Of a stretch of 54,371 nucleotides of DNA, positions 32,120-40,901 are shown piece after piece. The notes beneath the pieces were generated by a model. It was not told where the DNA came from, ran no database searches, and was given only the letters and a program-made list of their open reading frames with translations. How positions within the stretch are numbered: the stretch's first letter is position 1; every line of letters begins with the position of its first letter. The translations under genes and the position numbers were made by a program. The stretch is from DAOUFU01 sp034429275 (GTDB lineage Bacteria; Chloroflexota; Anaerolineae; Aggregatilineales; Aggregatilineaceae): the NCBI GenBank assembly GCA_034429275.1, contig DAOUFU010000350.1, forward strand, positions 1-54,371, written 5' to 3'.

Positions 32120-33711
32120 AGCATCCCCGAATCGCGGGCCTTGAGCGAGGCGGTAGGCAGCGTCAGCAGCGGCTCACCGTGCAGCGCAGCTCGCAGCGCC
32201 ACCCGGTCATCCCAGGGATATTCGACCTCCCCGAAGCACATACTCTGCTCGTGGCCCTTGCCGCAGGCGATCACCAGGTCGCCGCGCCGCGCCAGCGAGC
32301 AGCCAAACGCCAGCGCCCGGCCCCTGTCCATCACCCGGTAGAAGGTTTCGCCCTCTTCGCCGTTGCGCGCGCGACATCCTTCGGCCATTTCGTTCAAGAT
32401 CACCGCCAGCGACTCGGTGCGCGGGTCTTCGGCAGTCAGGACGCAAATATCCGCCAGTTCTGCGCCGATCTCGGCCATCATGCGGCGCTTGGCGCGGTCG
32501 CGCAGGCCCGCGCTGCCAAAGATGGCGATCACGCGGCGATCCGGCTCGATCATGGTGCGGGCAGCTTCTAATGCACGCTTGAGCGCGTTGGGGGTATGCG
32601 CGAAATCCACCAGGGCCAGGTAATCCTGCCCTTCGTCGATGCGCTCCATGCGGCCAGGGATGGGCGGCAGCGTGCGCACACCGTCGTAAATGGCGGTGCG
32701 CAGCCGTTCGGGATCGTCGCCCAGCAGCGCGCACATCGCCGCCGATGCCGCGAGCGTGTTGGCCACGTTGAACGGCCCCACCAGCGCCGATTCGACCTGT
32801 TGGCGCAGGCCGCGAGGGCCGGTGACGACGAAGCGTGTGGCGTCCGGGCTGTAGGCAATGCTCTCGGCGCGCACATCGACCGGCACCACCGATACCGGGT
32901 CGAGCGAATAGGTCAGCACCATATCCACACCATGCGCCATCTGGCGGAACCATTCGGCGCTGGGATCGTCCGCATTGATCACGGCGGCCTTGGGCATGGC
33001 CGGTTTGCGCCGCGAGGATGCCGTCATCTGGAACAGCCGGGCTTTGGCCAGCCGGTATTCTTCCCAGGTGCGGTGAAAATCGAGATGCTCGTGCGTGACG
33101 TTGGTCAGCACGGCGATGTCGAACTCCACCCCATTGACACGGCCCTGGGCCAGCCCGTGCGAAGTCGCTTCGAGCACGGCATGAGTCAGGCCCGCCTCGA
33201 CCATGCGCGCCAGGTACATCTGGATTTCGTGCGCGGGCGGGGTGGTGACGTGCAGCCCGGTTTCGAGCGTCTCGTCGCCGATGACGGCGTGAACGGTCGA
33301 GATCAGCCCGGCGCGAATGCCCGCCGCCGCCAGCATACTGTGGATCAGCGCGCAGGTCGTGGTTTTGCCGTCGGTCCCGGTCACGCCGATGATGACCATC
33401 TCGCGCGAGGGGAAACCATAGTAGGCAGCGGCCAGCTCGCCCAGCGCCGCCCGGCCATCGCTCACCTGGGCGTAAGGCAGCGTGCAATCCACCGCATCCG
33501 GCGAAAGCTCTCCCACCACTGCCGCCGCGCCGCGCGCAACTGCTTCGGGGATCAGGCTGTGCCCGTCAACCGAAGCGCCCCGGCGGGCCAGGAAGACTCC
33601 GCCCGGCTGGACCGACTGGGCATTTTCGCTCACCGGCGCACTGATGGGTGTGTCGGTCTGTGGCCCGGCGATCAGGCCGGAAACTTCGGCCAGCAGATCG
33701 GTGAAGTTCAT
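32116..33711 (-). CDS. murE: UDP-MurNAc-tripeptide synthetase (MurE ligase)
   Basis: A 531-residue Mur ligase that adds the third amino acid to UDP-MurNAc-L-Ala-D-Glu in the cytoplasm. The N-terminal domain binds UDP. The ATP-binding loop is GVTGTDGKTTT (about residues 110-120). LEATSHGLAQGR and TNVTHEHLDFH carry conserved metal/ATP residues, and GKGHEQ is the C-terminal Mur signature. The substrate-selecting motif, DNPR in diaminopimelate-adding enzymes, reads EDPR here (about 427). The third residue (mDAP, lysine or ornithine) therefore cannot be fixed. The ATG at 33711 has AGGA upstream; a longer frame to 33879 lacks support. The last codons and TAG stop abut the inverted-repeat element. 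No other mur genes adjoin. Confidence 0.93.
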   Translation of the reverse strand: MNFTDLLAEVSGLIAGPQTDTPISAPVSENAQSVQPGGVFLARRGASVDGHSLIPEAVARGAAAVVGELSPDAVDCTLPYAQVSDGRAALGELAAAYYGFPSREMVIIGVTGTDGKTTTCALIHSMLAAAGIRAGLISTVHAVIGDETLETGLHVTTPPAHEIQMYLARMVEAGLTHAVLEATSHGLAQGRVNGVEFDIAVLTNVTHEHLDFHRTWEEYRLAKARLFQMTASSRRKPAMPKAAVINADDPSAEWFRQMAHGVDMVLTYSLDPVSVVPVDVRAESIAYSPDATRFVVTGPRGLRQQVESALVGPFNVANTLAASAAMCALLGDDPERLRTAIYDGVRTLPPIPGRMERIDEGQDYLALVDFAHTPNALKRALEAARTMIEPDRRVIAIFGSAGLRDRAKRRMMAEIGAELADICVLTAEDPRTESLAVILNEMAEGCRARNGEEGETFYRVMDRGRALAFGCSLARRGDLVIACGKGHEQSMCFGEVEYPWDDRVALRAALHGEPLLTLPTASLKARDSGML

Positions 33712-33986
33712 AACAGGAGTCCTTTCGGGCAGAGCGGTACGCTGCCGCTGATTGTACCGCCATTGGGGCCGCCATAAAAGCGCACGGCACAAGAGGGTGC
33801 ATGCAAAACCTGGCCGCGCGGGGTGAGGCCAGATCGCCCGTCCAGCGCGTGCCCGGTTTGTCAAGGGGTTGCCTGTCAACTTTTGCTCACACCCCGCACA
33901 AGACGGACATACCCTGCTCGAATTTGCTATAACCTGAGCAACTGTGCTTTTCCCCAGCGGGGCAACGATTGAAAGGATAGAACAGC
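33712..33986. other. Divergent promoter region between murE and the aldo/keto reductase gene
   Basis: This 275-bp region contains TATAAC near 33930, a plausible -10 for the plus-strand reductase, with no clear -35. No hairpin or repeat was noticed. The murE frame stays open upstream to 33879, but that part lacks an RBS and reads as low-complexity Arg/Pro-rich sequence. Confidence 0.4.
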
Positions 33987-34988
33987 ATGGAATACCGACC
34001 TTTGGGCCGCACCGGGCTGAAAGTCAGCGAATTCTGCCTGGGAACCATGACCTTTCGCTGGACCAGCACCGAGGCTGAATCCTTCCAGGTGATGGACCGC
34101 GCCTGGGACGCCGGGATCAACTTCCTCGATACGGCCAATGTCTACAGCGCATGGGCACCCAGCAGCTCGGCAGGGGTCTCGGAGCGTATCATTGGCCGAT
34201 GGCTGAAGACCAAGCCGCGCGACCAGGTTGTGATCGCCACAAAGGTTCGCGGGCGCATGTGGCCCGGCCCCAACGGCGAAGGACTCAGCCGGGCGCACAT
34301 CATGCGCGCCGTTGAAGACAGCCTGACCCGGCTCGACATCGACGCCATCGATCTGTATCAGACGCACTGGCCGGATTTCGATACGCCGCTCGATGAAACA
34401 CTCCGCGCACTGGATGACCTGGTGACACAAGGCAAGGTGCGCTATCTCGGCGCGAGCAACTACCCGGCCTGGCTGCTGATGAAGGCGTCGTGGGTGAGCG
34501 ACAAGCTCAATATCGCGCGCTACGACTGCATCCAGCCCCACTACAACCTGCTGCACCGCCGCGAGGTAGAGCCAGACCTCGCCGCCGTCTGCATCGACCA
34601 GGGCATCGGCATGATCCCCTACAGCCCGCTGGCGGGCGGCTTCCTGACCGGCAAGTATTCGCGTAACTCCGTGCCTGAATCTGGGCGGCACGCGGGCAAC
34701 GAAGAGCGGCTCAAGCGGCTGATGACCGAAGAGAACTTCGCGCTGCTGGATGTCCTGCGCGAGATGGGTAGAGAGCGCGGCAAAACCATCACGCAGATGG
34801 CGTTGGGCTGGATGAATACTCTGCCCTGGGTGACTTCACCCATCATCGGCGCGAACAACATCGAGCAGCTTGAGGAATCGCTGGGCGCAGTCGGGCTGCG
34901 GCTGAGCGAAGAGGAAATGAAGCGGATCGACGACCTGACCGGCGTGGACCGCGACTGGTATGATCGGCTGCGACGCGGCGGGGCGTAA
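33987..34988 (+). CDS. Aldo/keto reductase
   Basis: A 333-residue NADPH-dependent (beta/alpha)8 oxidoreductase. The opening MEYRPLGRTGLKVSEFCLGTM is typical of the YajO/Tas-like and potassium-channel-beta-like branch. The catalytic tetrad is complete: D48, Y53 (FLDTANVYS), K86 (VIATKV) and H127 (YQTHWPD). PYSPLAGGFLTGKY and the C-terminal SPIIGANNIEQLEESLGA make up the cofactor pocket. It reduces aldehydes or ketones; the natural substrate is unknown. It is monocistronic, with a convergent hydrolase gene 26 nt past its stop. Confidence 0.93.
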   Translation: MEYRPLGRTGLKVSEFCLGTMTFRWTSTEAESFQVMDRAWDAGINFLDTANVYSAWAPSSSAGVSERIIGRWLKTKPRDQVVIATKVRGRMWPGPNGEGLSRAHIMRAVEDSLTRLDIDAIDLYQTHWPDFDTPLDETLRALDDLVTQGKVRYLGASNYPAWLLMKASWVSDKLNIARYDCIQPHYNLLHRREVEPDLAAVCIDQGIGMIPYSPLAGGFLTGKYSRNSVPESGRHAGNEERLKRLMTEENFALLDVLREMGRERGKTITQMALGWMNTLPWVTSPIIGANNIEQLEESLGAVGLRLSEEEMKRIDDLTGVDRDWYDRLRRGGA

Positions 34989-35014
34989 TCTGTGCTGTAG
35001 CAGGCGATATACTG

Positions 35015-35971
35015 CTACGTCTTGCGCAAATCCTGAATGAGCGCGCCGAATTCCTGGGCGTGGCGCTCGGCGGCAAAAGCCGCGCTGTGCAGCCGCGCCC
35101 AGTCGAGCGCCAGCTTGCGCCCGATCCAGCTTGCGGCATCCGTACAACGCCAGTAGCCGACATGGCTGAGCAGGTTCCAGCCGGTGACCCAGTTGCCCGC
35201 GCGGATGGGGCGATCAATCACGCCCGCCGCCGAATAGGACCGGATCGGTTCGAGCGGAAAGGCGATGGCATCCTGCGGGTCATAAAGATTGAGCCACAGC
35301 CCATAATCGGGCAACACCTTGATCGGTGCGGGCAGGCTATCGCGAATGCTGGTCGGGCTGCCATAGGCGTTGTGGCGCAGCGCGTAAAGCGCCATCGGTG
35401 ACCCCATCGAGACGAAGTTGAACAGTGCGAGGTGCTTTTCGCCGAGCAGGTGCGAATGTTCGGTGGAGCGCGTGTTGTCCCAGACGTAGTCCGAGCCGAT
35501 CACGCTGCCCAGACTGTGCCCGATCACGGTGAGGGGCGCGTAACCTTCGGCATCGCGCTCGGTGACACTGGCCGCGCTCAGCCGGTCCACGCACACGGTG
35601 ATCGCTTTGTGGATCTCTTTGTAGACGGCGTTGTATTCGCCACCCTCGTAGGCGATCACATCGCCCAGCAGATCGACCATGTTCTGGCGGAAAACCTGGG
35701 TGGGGCGCCAGCGCCGCAGCGGATTCCAGCGCGCTCGCATCCCCATCACGTCCAGCAGCGAATCCTGCGAGACCTGGGTGACTGCCGACCAATCGACTAC
35801 CTCGAAACGCAGCGCGCGGTCCGCGCGCGAATCCCGGTGGTTCACGTCGCGCAGTTTCAGGCGCTCGATCACGCGGTCGAAACTGCGCTCGATGCCGGCA
35901 CGGAAGGGGCGCGCGTAGGTACTGCCACCCGTGCCGATGCCGTGAATGATGACGACGTTCATGACGCTCAT
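35015..35971 (-). CDS. Alpha/beta-hydrolase-fold protein
   Basis: A 318-residue probably cytoplasmic protein. The start is MSVMNVVIIHGIGTGG, with the oxyanion-loop HG. The nucleophile elbow VIGHSLGSVIG places Ser at 153. A later segment with D (YDPQDAIAF) and H (LLSHVGYW) can supply the rest of the triad. It resembles lipase/serine-esterase-like proteins that sit without a lid in many bacteria. The substrate is unknown. The start at 35971 has AAGGG 8 nt upstream; a GTG three codons earlier is less likely. Confidence 0.78.
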   Translation of the reverse strand: MSVMNVVIIHGIGTGGSTYARPFRAGIERSFDRVIERLKLRDVNHRDSRADRALRFEVVDWSAVTQVSQDSLLDVMGMRARWNPLRRWRPTQVFRQNMVDLLGDVIAYEGGEYNAVYKEIHKAITVCVDRLSAASVTERDAEGYAPLTVIGHSLGSVIGSDYVWDNTRSTEHSHLLGEKHLALFNFVSMGSPMALYALRHNAYGSPTSIRDSLPAPIKVLPDYGLWLNLYDPQDAIAFPLEPIRSYSAAGVIDRPIRAGNWVTGWNLLSHVGYWRCTDAASWIGRKLALDWARLHSAAFAAERHAQEFGALIQDLRKT

Positions 35972-36063
35972 ACTGCCCACCCTTCTCGATAAAGTGAACG
36001 GTTGGGTTGTTCTGAGTCTACGGTATCGGCGGGCCGGGTGCCAAAGTCAGTGGTGAGTGCTGC

Positions 36064-36810
36064 TCACGACTGGTGAAACACCAGGGTTGTGTCGCCCAGA
36101 TCGATCCGGTCGCCATCGGCCAGGCGGCGCGCCTCGACCGGCTCACCGTTGATCAGGGTGCCGCCGGTGCTGCCCTGGTCCTGCAGGAAATAGCCGCCCT
36201 GGGCGTACCGGACGACAAAGTGCTTGCGCGACACCTTCTGATCGGGAATCTGCACATCACACCGGGTCGAACGTCCGAACAAGGTATCGGACTGGTTGAG
36301 CGAAAAGCGTTGACCTTTGAGCGCCCCGGCAGTCACGTCCACCCACGCTTCACCGGCGACGGAATTTGGGGACTCATCGCGCGGTGTAACAACCGTCTGG
36401 GCGGGCGACTGCGCAGGCGTTGAGGATGCGCGTACCGTGCCATCGGCCATGCCCGGCTGGGGCACCGGCGGCGCGAAGGGGCTGCGCGCGGTGGCCCCAG
36501 CGGGCGGCGGAACATATCCTGGGAACTGGGCCGCCGGCATAGGCGGCAGAGTCGCCGGTGGCTCAACCGGGCGAATGCCTGGCGGCAGGTGGAGCGGCTC
36601 ACGGCACTTCAGGCACACCGCAGTATCGAGCGGGTTCATCCACTCACAGCGCGGGCACTGCACCATGTTGCCGTAGATCACCGGCTCGCGGTGGCGATCC
36701 TCCATTTGACCGGCGCGGTACCACATGATCAGCAAGGCCACGCCGACCACAAACGCACCCAATGCGCCGATTCCAACCAGGAGCAAAATCAAGCCTTCGA
36801 TCACGCCCAT
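36064..36810 (-). CDS. Membrane-anchored zinc-ribbon FHA-domain protein
   Basis: A 248-residue protein. An N-terminal membrane span lies at about 8-30. A cytoplasmic zinc ribbon follows with C52, C55, C66 and C69 (CPRC...CLKC). A long Pro/Ala linker leads to an FHA domain (about 158-248): LFGRSTRCDVQIPD, KVSRKHFVVRY, QDQGSTGGTLING. The conserved Arg, Ser, His and Asn/Thr positions for phosphothreonine binding are present. FHA proteins read Ser/Thr-kinase phosphorylation, implying Hanks-type kinases elsewhere in the genome. No kinase or phosphatase gene adjoins. Confidence 0.9.
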   Translation of the reverse strand: MGVIEGLILLLVGIGALGAFVVGVALLIMWYRAGQMEDRHREPVIYGNMVQCPRCEWMNPLDTAVCLKCREPLHLPPGIRPVEPPATLPPMPAAQFPGYVPPPAGATARSPFAPPVPQPGMADGTVRASSTPAQSPAQTVVTPRDESPNSVAGEAWVDVTAGALKGQRFSLNQSDTLFGRSTRCDVQIPDQKVSRKHFVVRYAQGGYFLQDQGSTGGTLINGEPVEARRLADGDRIDLGDTTLVFHQS

Positions 36811-36946
36811 TCTCTCCGAAACTCGGCCTTACACTGGCGAAGCTCTCCAACGAATTCAACTGTACACAGCTTCGATGTGAAAGTCCAGTCACGCGAGGTG
36901 ATCCACAGGGCAGCCGTAGCCGGGGCGCTGCTCCAGGGTATGCCAT

Positions 36947-37001
36947 CTGCCCGGCCCCCGCCTTATGAAAGTGCGGCTCGCAAGGCGGGGGTCATGGGCA
37001 G
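36947..37001. other. Long hairpin after the ABC permease stop
   Basis: CCCCCGCCTT / AAGGCGGGGG (36955-36964, 36982-36991) is extended by an outer CTGCCC / GGGCAG. There is no T run on either strand. It is probably a factor-dependent stop or RNA-stabilising structure ending the TetR-ABC operon. Confidence 0.5.
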
Positions 37002-37012
37002 CCAAGAGCGGA

Positions 37013-38173
37013 TCAGATTTTCGCCCGGCCTGCCGTGCGCGCGGCCAGCGCAATCATCAACAGCCCGAACAGCACGATCACGCCTAACTCCGGCGCAACC
37101 TGGACCAGGGACTCCCCCTTGATCATCACGGCACGCAGCGCGTTAGCCGCATACGTGAGCGGCATCAGCCGCGACAGGGGTTGCAGCCAGTCCGGCATAT
37201 CTTCGACCTGCCAGACGATGCCGCCCAGCAGCCCTTGAGTCACTACCACCAGAGGGATGAACTGGAGCACCTGGAACTCGTTTTGGGCAAAGGTGCTCAG
37301 GAAGATGCCGAGATTGACCGATACCATCACCAGCAACGCCTCGACGATGAAGATCGTCAGCAGGTTGCCCGCATAGTCGATCCTCAGCACCCACACCGTG
37401 AACAGCAGTGCGACCAGCCCTTGCAGCAGGCCAAACACCAGGAACCCGCTCATATATCCCACGATGATCTCGTGGGGGCGGATGGGTGTGGCCTGCAGAC
37501 GTTCGAGCGTCCCGGCCAGGCGCTCGCGCAGGAAAGAAATCGAGGTGAGCAGGAAGGTGATGAAGAACACAAAAAACGCGAGCAGCGCCGGGGCCATATA
37601 ATCCAGCGTGTCATATTCCGGCCCGCCGTGCAGGTAGGTGGTCTCCAGCGATACGTCGATGGAACCGGCAGCCGGGGCGGCTGGCACGCTACCGGATAGG
37701 CTCGCCAGGGCCAATACATTGATCGACTGCACGGCGACCCGCTCCAGCATCGTATTCAGCCGCTCGGACAGCATGGGGTTGGACCCTTCGAACTCGACGG
37801 GCAGCACCAGTGAGCGAGTCTGGATGACCGACTGGGTGAACGACTCCGGCAGCGTGATGGCCGCATCGAGATCGCCCTCATCCAGCTTGAGCCGCGCGCC
37901 GGCATCGTCCAATTCCTGCACGTCAAATTCGCCCATGCCGCGCAGCGTCTCGATCAGGCGGTCACCCAGGTTGACCGAGAGCGCGCCCATGCTCGCCCCG
38001 GCGTCATGGTTCACCACGCCGATCGTCAGGCTGCCCGTGTTTTGATTGATCAGGATGCCCACAACGGTCAGCAGAATGACGGGCAGCAGCATGATCAGCA
38101 CCAACGTGCGCCGGTCCGCGAGGATTTGCAGAACGACCCGCCTGGCCAGAATGATTGTCCGATTAGCGCGCAT
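37013..38173 (-). CDS. ABC-2-type transporter permease
   Basis: A 386-residue membrane protein with one N-terminal span (about 20-45), a ~130-residue extracytoplasmic domain, and five more spans at the C-terminus (YMAPALLAFFVFFITFLL onward). This is the ABC2_membrane_3/YbhR-like arrangement of exporters. TLERLQATPIRPHEIIVGY is the conserved amphipathic segment contacting the ATPase. Its start overlaps the end of the ATPase gene by 11 nt, giving translational coupling. It forms the membrane part of a drug or lipid exporter controlled by the upstream TetR protein. Confidence 0.92.
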   Translation of the reverse strand: MRANRTIILARRVVLQILADRRTLVLIMLLPVILLTVVGILINQNTGSLTIGVVNHDAGASMGALSVNLGDRLIETLRGMGEFDVQELDDAGARLKLDEGDLDAAITLPESFTQSVIQTRSLVLPVEFEGSNPMLSERLNTMLERVAVQSINVLALASLSGSVPAAPAAGSIDVSLETTYLHGGPEYDTLDYMAPALLAFFVFFITFLLTSISFLRERLAGTLERLQATPIRPHEIIVGYMSGFLVFGLLQGLVALLFTVWVLRIDYAGNLLTIFIVEALLVMVSVNLGIFLSTFAQNEFQVLQFIPLVVVTQGLLGGIVWQVEDMPDWLQPLSRLMPLTYAANALRAVMIKGESLVQVAPELGVIVLFGLLMIALAARTAGRAKI

Positions 38174-38900
38174 CGCTGGTCACCCCTTCCTGTTCAGCAA
38201 ACACCAGGAACGCTTCCTCCACGGTCTCCGTGTGCGCCTGGGCGCGCAGCGACTCCGCCGTGCCCTGGGCGATGATCTGCCCGGCGCGCAGAAAGCCCAA
38301 CCGGTCGCACCGCTCGGCCTCGTCCATGACGTGACTGGAGACCAGCAGCGTCACGCCGCGCGCAGCCATCGCGCGGAAGTGTTCCCAAAACTGGACGCGA
38401 AGCTGGGGATCAACGCCGACAGTCGGCTCGTCCAGCAGGATCAGGTCGGGCTGGTGCGCCAGCACCGAGGCCAGCGAAACCCGCTGGCGCATCCCGCCGG
38501 AGAGCGTGCCCACGCGGCTGTGGGCGCGTGCACTCAGGTCCACAAAGGCGATGGCTTCGGCGATCCGGTCGCGGTCGGTGCAGCCCATCAGCCCGGCGAA
38601 GAACGCGACGTTTTGCCACACGGTCAGCTCGCTGTAGAGCGCCGAGGCCTGCGTCATATAGCCGATGCGAGAGAGGATCGTCTTGTCGGGGATTGGGCGA
38701 TCCAGCACAGTCACGCGGCCCCGGTCCGGCGCGATCAACCCCACCAGGGTTCGGATCAGCGTACTCTTGCCCGCGCCGTTTGGCCCCAGCAAGCCGTAGA
38801 TCTCGCCGCGCTCCACCTGCAAAGTCAGCCCGCGCAGCGCCGTCACGCCGTTCGGGAATGTTTTGTAGACGCCCTGCACATCAATTGCCAGGCTGCTCAC
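38163..38900 (-). CDS. ABC transporter ATP-binding protein
   Basis: A 245-residue ATPase of the drug-exporter (DrrA/CcmA-like) class. It has Walker A GLLGPNGAGKST, Q-loop MTQ, signature LSGGMRQRVSLA, Walker B LILLDEPTVGVDP and H-loop SSHVMDEAERC. It powers the permease encoded directly downstream (overlap 11 nt) and follows the TetR gene by only 3 nt, so the three genes form one operon. Confidence 0.95.
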   Translation of the reverse strand: MSSLAIDVQGVYKTFPNGVTALRGLTLQVERGEIYGLLGPNGAGKSTLIRTLVGLIAPDRGRVTVLDRPIPDKTILSRIGYMTQASALYSELTVWQNVAFFAGLMGCTDRDRIAEAIAFVDLSARAHSRVGTLSGGMRQRVSLASVLAHQPDLILLDEPTVGVDPQLRVQFWEHFRAMAARGVTLLVSSHVMDEAERCDRLGFLRAGQIIAQGTAESLRAQAHTETVEEAFLVFAEQEGVTSDAR

Positions 38901-38903
38901 GAG

Positions 38904-39530
38904 TTACTCCTTTTCCGGGGCAGGCTCAGCCGCCATGCCGTAAAGTACAATATCCGCCAGTCCGTCGATCCATTCCTCGCGCGGGCGCTCGCCGAAGACG
39001 TTGAAGGAAATGATCTGCTCGGTGGTGATAAAGCCGATGATCAGGCTGGCCATGGTGCGAATCCACACCAGCGGCTCGATGGGCTTCATGCCGGGCAGCG
39101 CTTGAAGCTGGCCGATCAGCGCGCCCAGCCGCGGCAGCACCTGGGTTTGCAGCATGTGCGCCACCGTCTGCCCGTCGAATTCGCGCAGGTCGATCTGGGC
39201 TAGCTGTACAAAGCTGTAATGTTTCGTCATGATGCCCAGCACGGTGTGCAGCGCACGCCGCACAAATTCCGGCCCGGTGCGCGCCCCGGCCAGAGCCTGC
39301 TCTAGCGCGGGGAACAACTCATCGTATGGGTTGCCCTCTTCGATGAGCGCGGCGAAGATGGCCTCTTTGGTCGGGAAGTGATTGTAGATCCCGGCGACTG
39401 CCCGGTTGCCCGCCGCCTGCGCGATGGCGCGCATACTGGTGCCGTGAAAGCCGTTGCTCAGGAACAGCTCGCGCGCGGCGGCCAGGATGTCGGCGCGCGC
39501 CTGGTCGCCTTTGGAGAGCGACTCCTTCAT
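38904..39530 (-). CDS. TetR-family transcriptional regulator
   Basis: A 208-residue repressor-type protein. The N-terminal helix-turn-helix domain spans residues 10-58 (ARADILAAARELFLSNGFHGTSMRAIAQAAG, then YNHFPTKEAIFAALIEEG). The C-terminal domain is helical for ligand binding and dimerisation. It is the first gene of the operon with the ABC ATPase and permease, and operator-like repeats lie just upstream. The expected role is repressing the exporter until a toxic ligand appears. Confidence 0.93.
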   Translation of the reverse strand: MKESLSKGDQARADILAAARELFLSNGFHGTSMRAIAQAAGNRAVAGIYNHFPTKEAIFAALIEEGNPYDELFPALEQALAGARTGPEFVRRALHTVLGIMTKHYSFVQLAQIDLREFDGQTVAHMLQTQVLPRLGALIGQLQALPGMKPIEPLVWIRTMASLIIGFITTEQIISFNVFGERPREEWIDGLADIVLYGMAAEPAPEKE

Positions 39531-39565
39531 GCCGGTGACTCCTTTCGGTGGAGATGGTACATGTG

Positions 39566-39611
39566 CGAACGTTCATTCGCTTTTGGCGCAAAAAAGAACG
39601 AACGCTCATTC
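39566..39611. promoter_or_regulatory. Two operator-like repeats upstream of the TetR operon
   Basis: CGAACGTTCATTC (39566-39578) and CGAACGCTCATTC (39599-39611) differ at one base and are 33 bp (about three helical turns) apart. Each is partly palindromic around GAACGTTC / GAGCGTTC-like cores, as TetR operators usually are. They begin 36 bp from the TetR start and sit between it and the divergent gene. Confidence 0.7.
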
Positions 39612-39772
39612 ATATCGGCGAGTATATCCCCTTGCACCGCACCTGTCAAGACGCCCGTTTGTGTTCTCACCAACCGGGATACCTCAAAAATGGGGCAGAC
39701 GCGGCTGCATCCTGGCGGTATACTGGGTGTGGCGGCGATGTACCTGCCGCCTTGACTCGCGCACGAGGACCT

Positions 39773-40813
39773 ATGACCGACCGCCCGTCCCCCGATCCCA
39801 TCTCCCATCCCCTCCCCAAATATGACTGGGCGTTCGATGCGCACGGTGAGCCGGTGCATATCAGCCAGGCGCAGCGCGGCGGCGCGTATCGCTGCCCCAT
39901 CACCGGGCAGCGCATGGTCGCGCGGCTGGGAGACATCAAGCAGCACCATTTCGCCTACGAACTGCGGCCCGATCATGACCAGGGCGCGCCAGGCTGTACG
40001 CCGGAAGAAGTCGCGCGGACTGTGGGCAGCCGCTGGCTCGAAAACGCGCTGCGCGCGCGCCGTGCTGCCGGTCAGCCTGTGGATCTCACCTGGACGTGCG
40101 CGCTGTGTGGAGAAACGCACCGCGCCGATCTGCTGGAGGGCGTCGCGCACATCCAGCGGCGAGCCGTCACCCAGGCGGCCCCGCCCGATGTGATCCTGGT
40201 CGATCCAACAGGGCGGACTGCCGCGCTGGTCACGGTTCAGCACCCTGGCGAACACCAACTGGAAGCGCTGGCCCAGCAGCATATCCTGGTGCTGGTGGTG
40301 GATGTCGCCGCGCGCCGCCACGCGATGGTGACACTCGACCGCCTGCTGGTTGGCGCAGAGGTGCGTGGTGACATGTGCGAAACCCGGCGGCGTGCCGGGC
40401 GTCTGGGCATTGTCAGCGAGTTTGAGGCCGTGCGCAGCCTGCTTATCGCGGCAGTGAATGTGTCGCCCTACCGCCTGCACGGTCCGCTGGTCGAGCAGAG
40501 CGGGCTGGCTCATGTGTTGGTCCTGGGTGAGCGCCGCCTGTGGCTTCCACCGCAGACCTGGCAGCACATCGCCGGTGGGATGCGCCACGCCATCAGCCCG
40601 GCCCTCCAGATCATCAGCCAGGAATGGCCACAGCCCGATGGGGCCACCGTCGCGCTGTACTACGTCATGGCCAATGGCAGCCCGCCTTCCGCCGCTGTCG
40701 CCGTGCGACGCTTCGCGCCGGATCAGCCGGTGACTGCCCGCCTGGATGATGCATACTTTCGCACCGGGCGCGCTGTTGCCGATGATATCGCGCGCAGCCT
40801 GGCTGAGCGTTAA
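39773..40813 (+). CDS. CoiA-like zinc-ribbon/nuclease-fold protein
   Basis: A 346-residue protein of uncertain role. The N-terminal AYRCPITGQRMVARLGDIKQHHFAYEL looks like the CoiA N-terminal domain (CPxC-like then HFA). TVGSRWLENAL and TWTCALCGETH (second CxxC) follow. PPDVILVDPTGRTAALVTVQHP resembles the D...(E/T)x(V/K) core strands of PD-(D/E)xK nucleases, with the usual acidic second residue replaced by T, so catalysis is doubtful. CoiA is a competence protein; whether this protein acts on DNA is unknown. The start at 39773 follows GAGGA. The gene is divergent from the TetR operon. Confidence 0.6.
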   Translation: MTDRPSPDPISHPLPKYDWAFDAHGEPVHISQAQRGGAYRCPITGQRMVARLGDIKQHHFAYELRPDHDQGAPGCTPEEVARTVGSRWLENALRARRAAGQPVDLTWTCALCGETHRADLLEGVAHIQRRAVTQAAPPDVILVDPTGRTAALVTVQHPGEHQLEALAQQHILVLVVDVAARRHAMVTLDRLLVGAEVRGDMCETRRRAGRLGIVSEFEAVRSLLIAAVNVSPYRLHGPLVEQSGLAHVLVLGERRLWLPPQTWQHIAGGMRHAISPALQIISQEWPQPDGATVALYYVMANGSPPSAAVAVRRFAPDQPVTARLDDAYFRTGRAVADDIARSLAER

Positions 40814-40861
40814 AATCGTGGGGCAAACGCCGGGCAATCGCCGGGCCACAAGGCCCGATTC

Positions 40862-40891
40862 TTTTTGGAACCTGCTGCCAGCCGGTATACA
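40862..40891 (+). promoter_or_regulatory. Predicted promoter giving a near-leaderless lipoprotein mRNA
   Basis: TTTTTG (40862-40867), an 18-bp spacer and TATACA (40886-40891) end only 10 nt before the ATG at 40902. No Shine-Dalgarno sequence fits between them. Confidence 0.45.
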
Positions 40892-40901
40892 CTCTATCGT
40901 T

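Noticed and set aside
33712..33879. Longer MurE with 56 extra N-terminal residues
   Set aside because: The extension has no RBS and an unusual Arg/Pro composition. The ATG at 33711 has an RBS and matches the usual MurE N-terminus.
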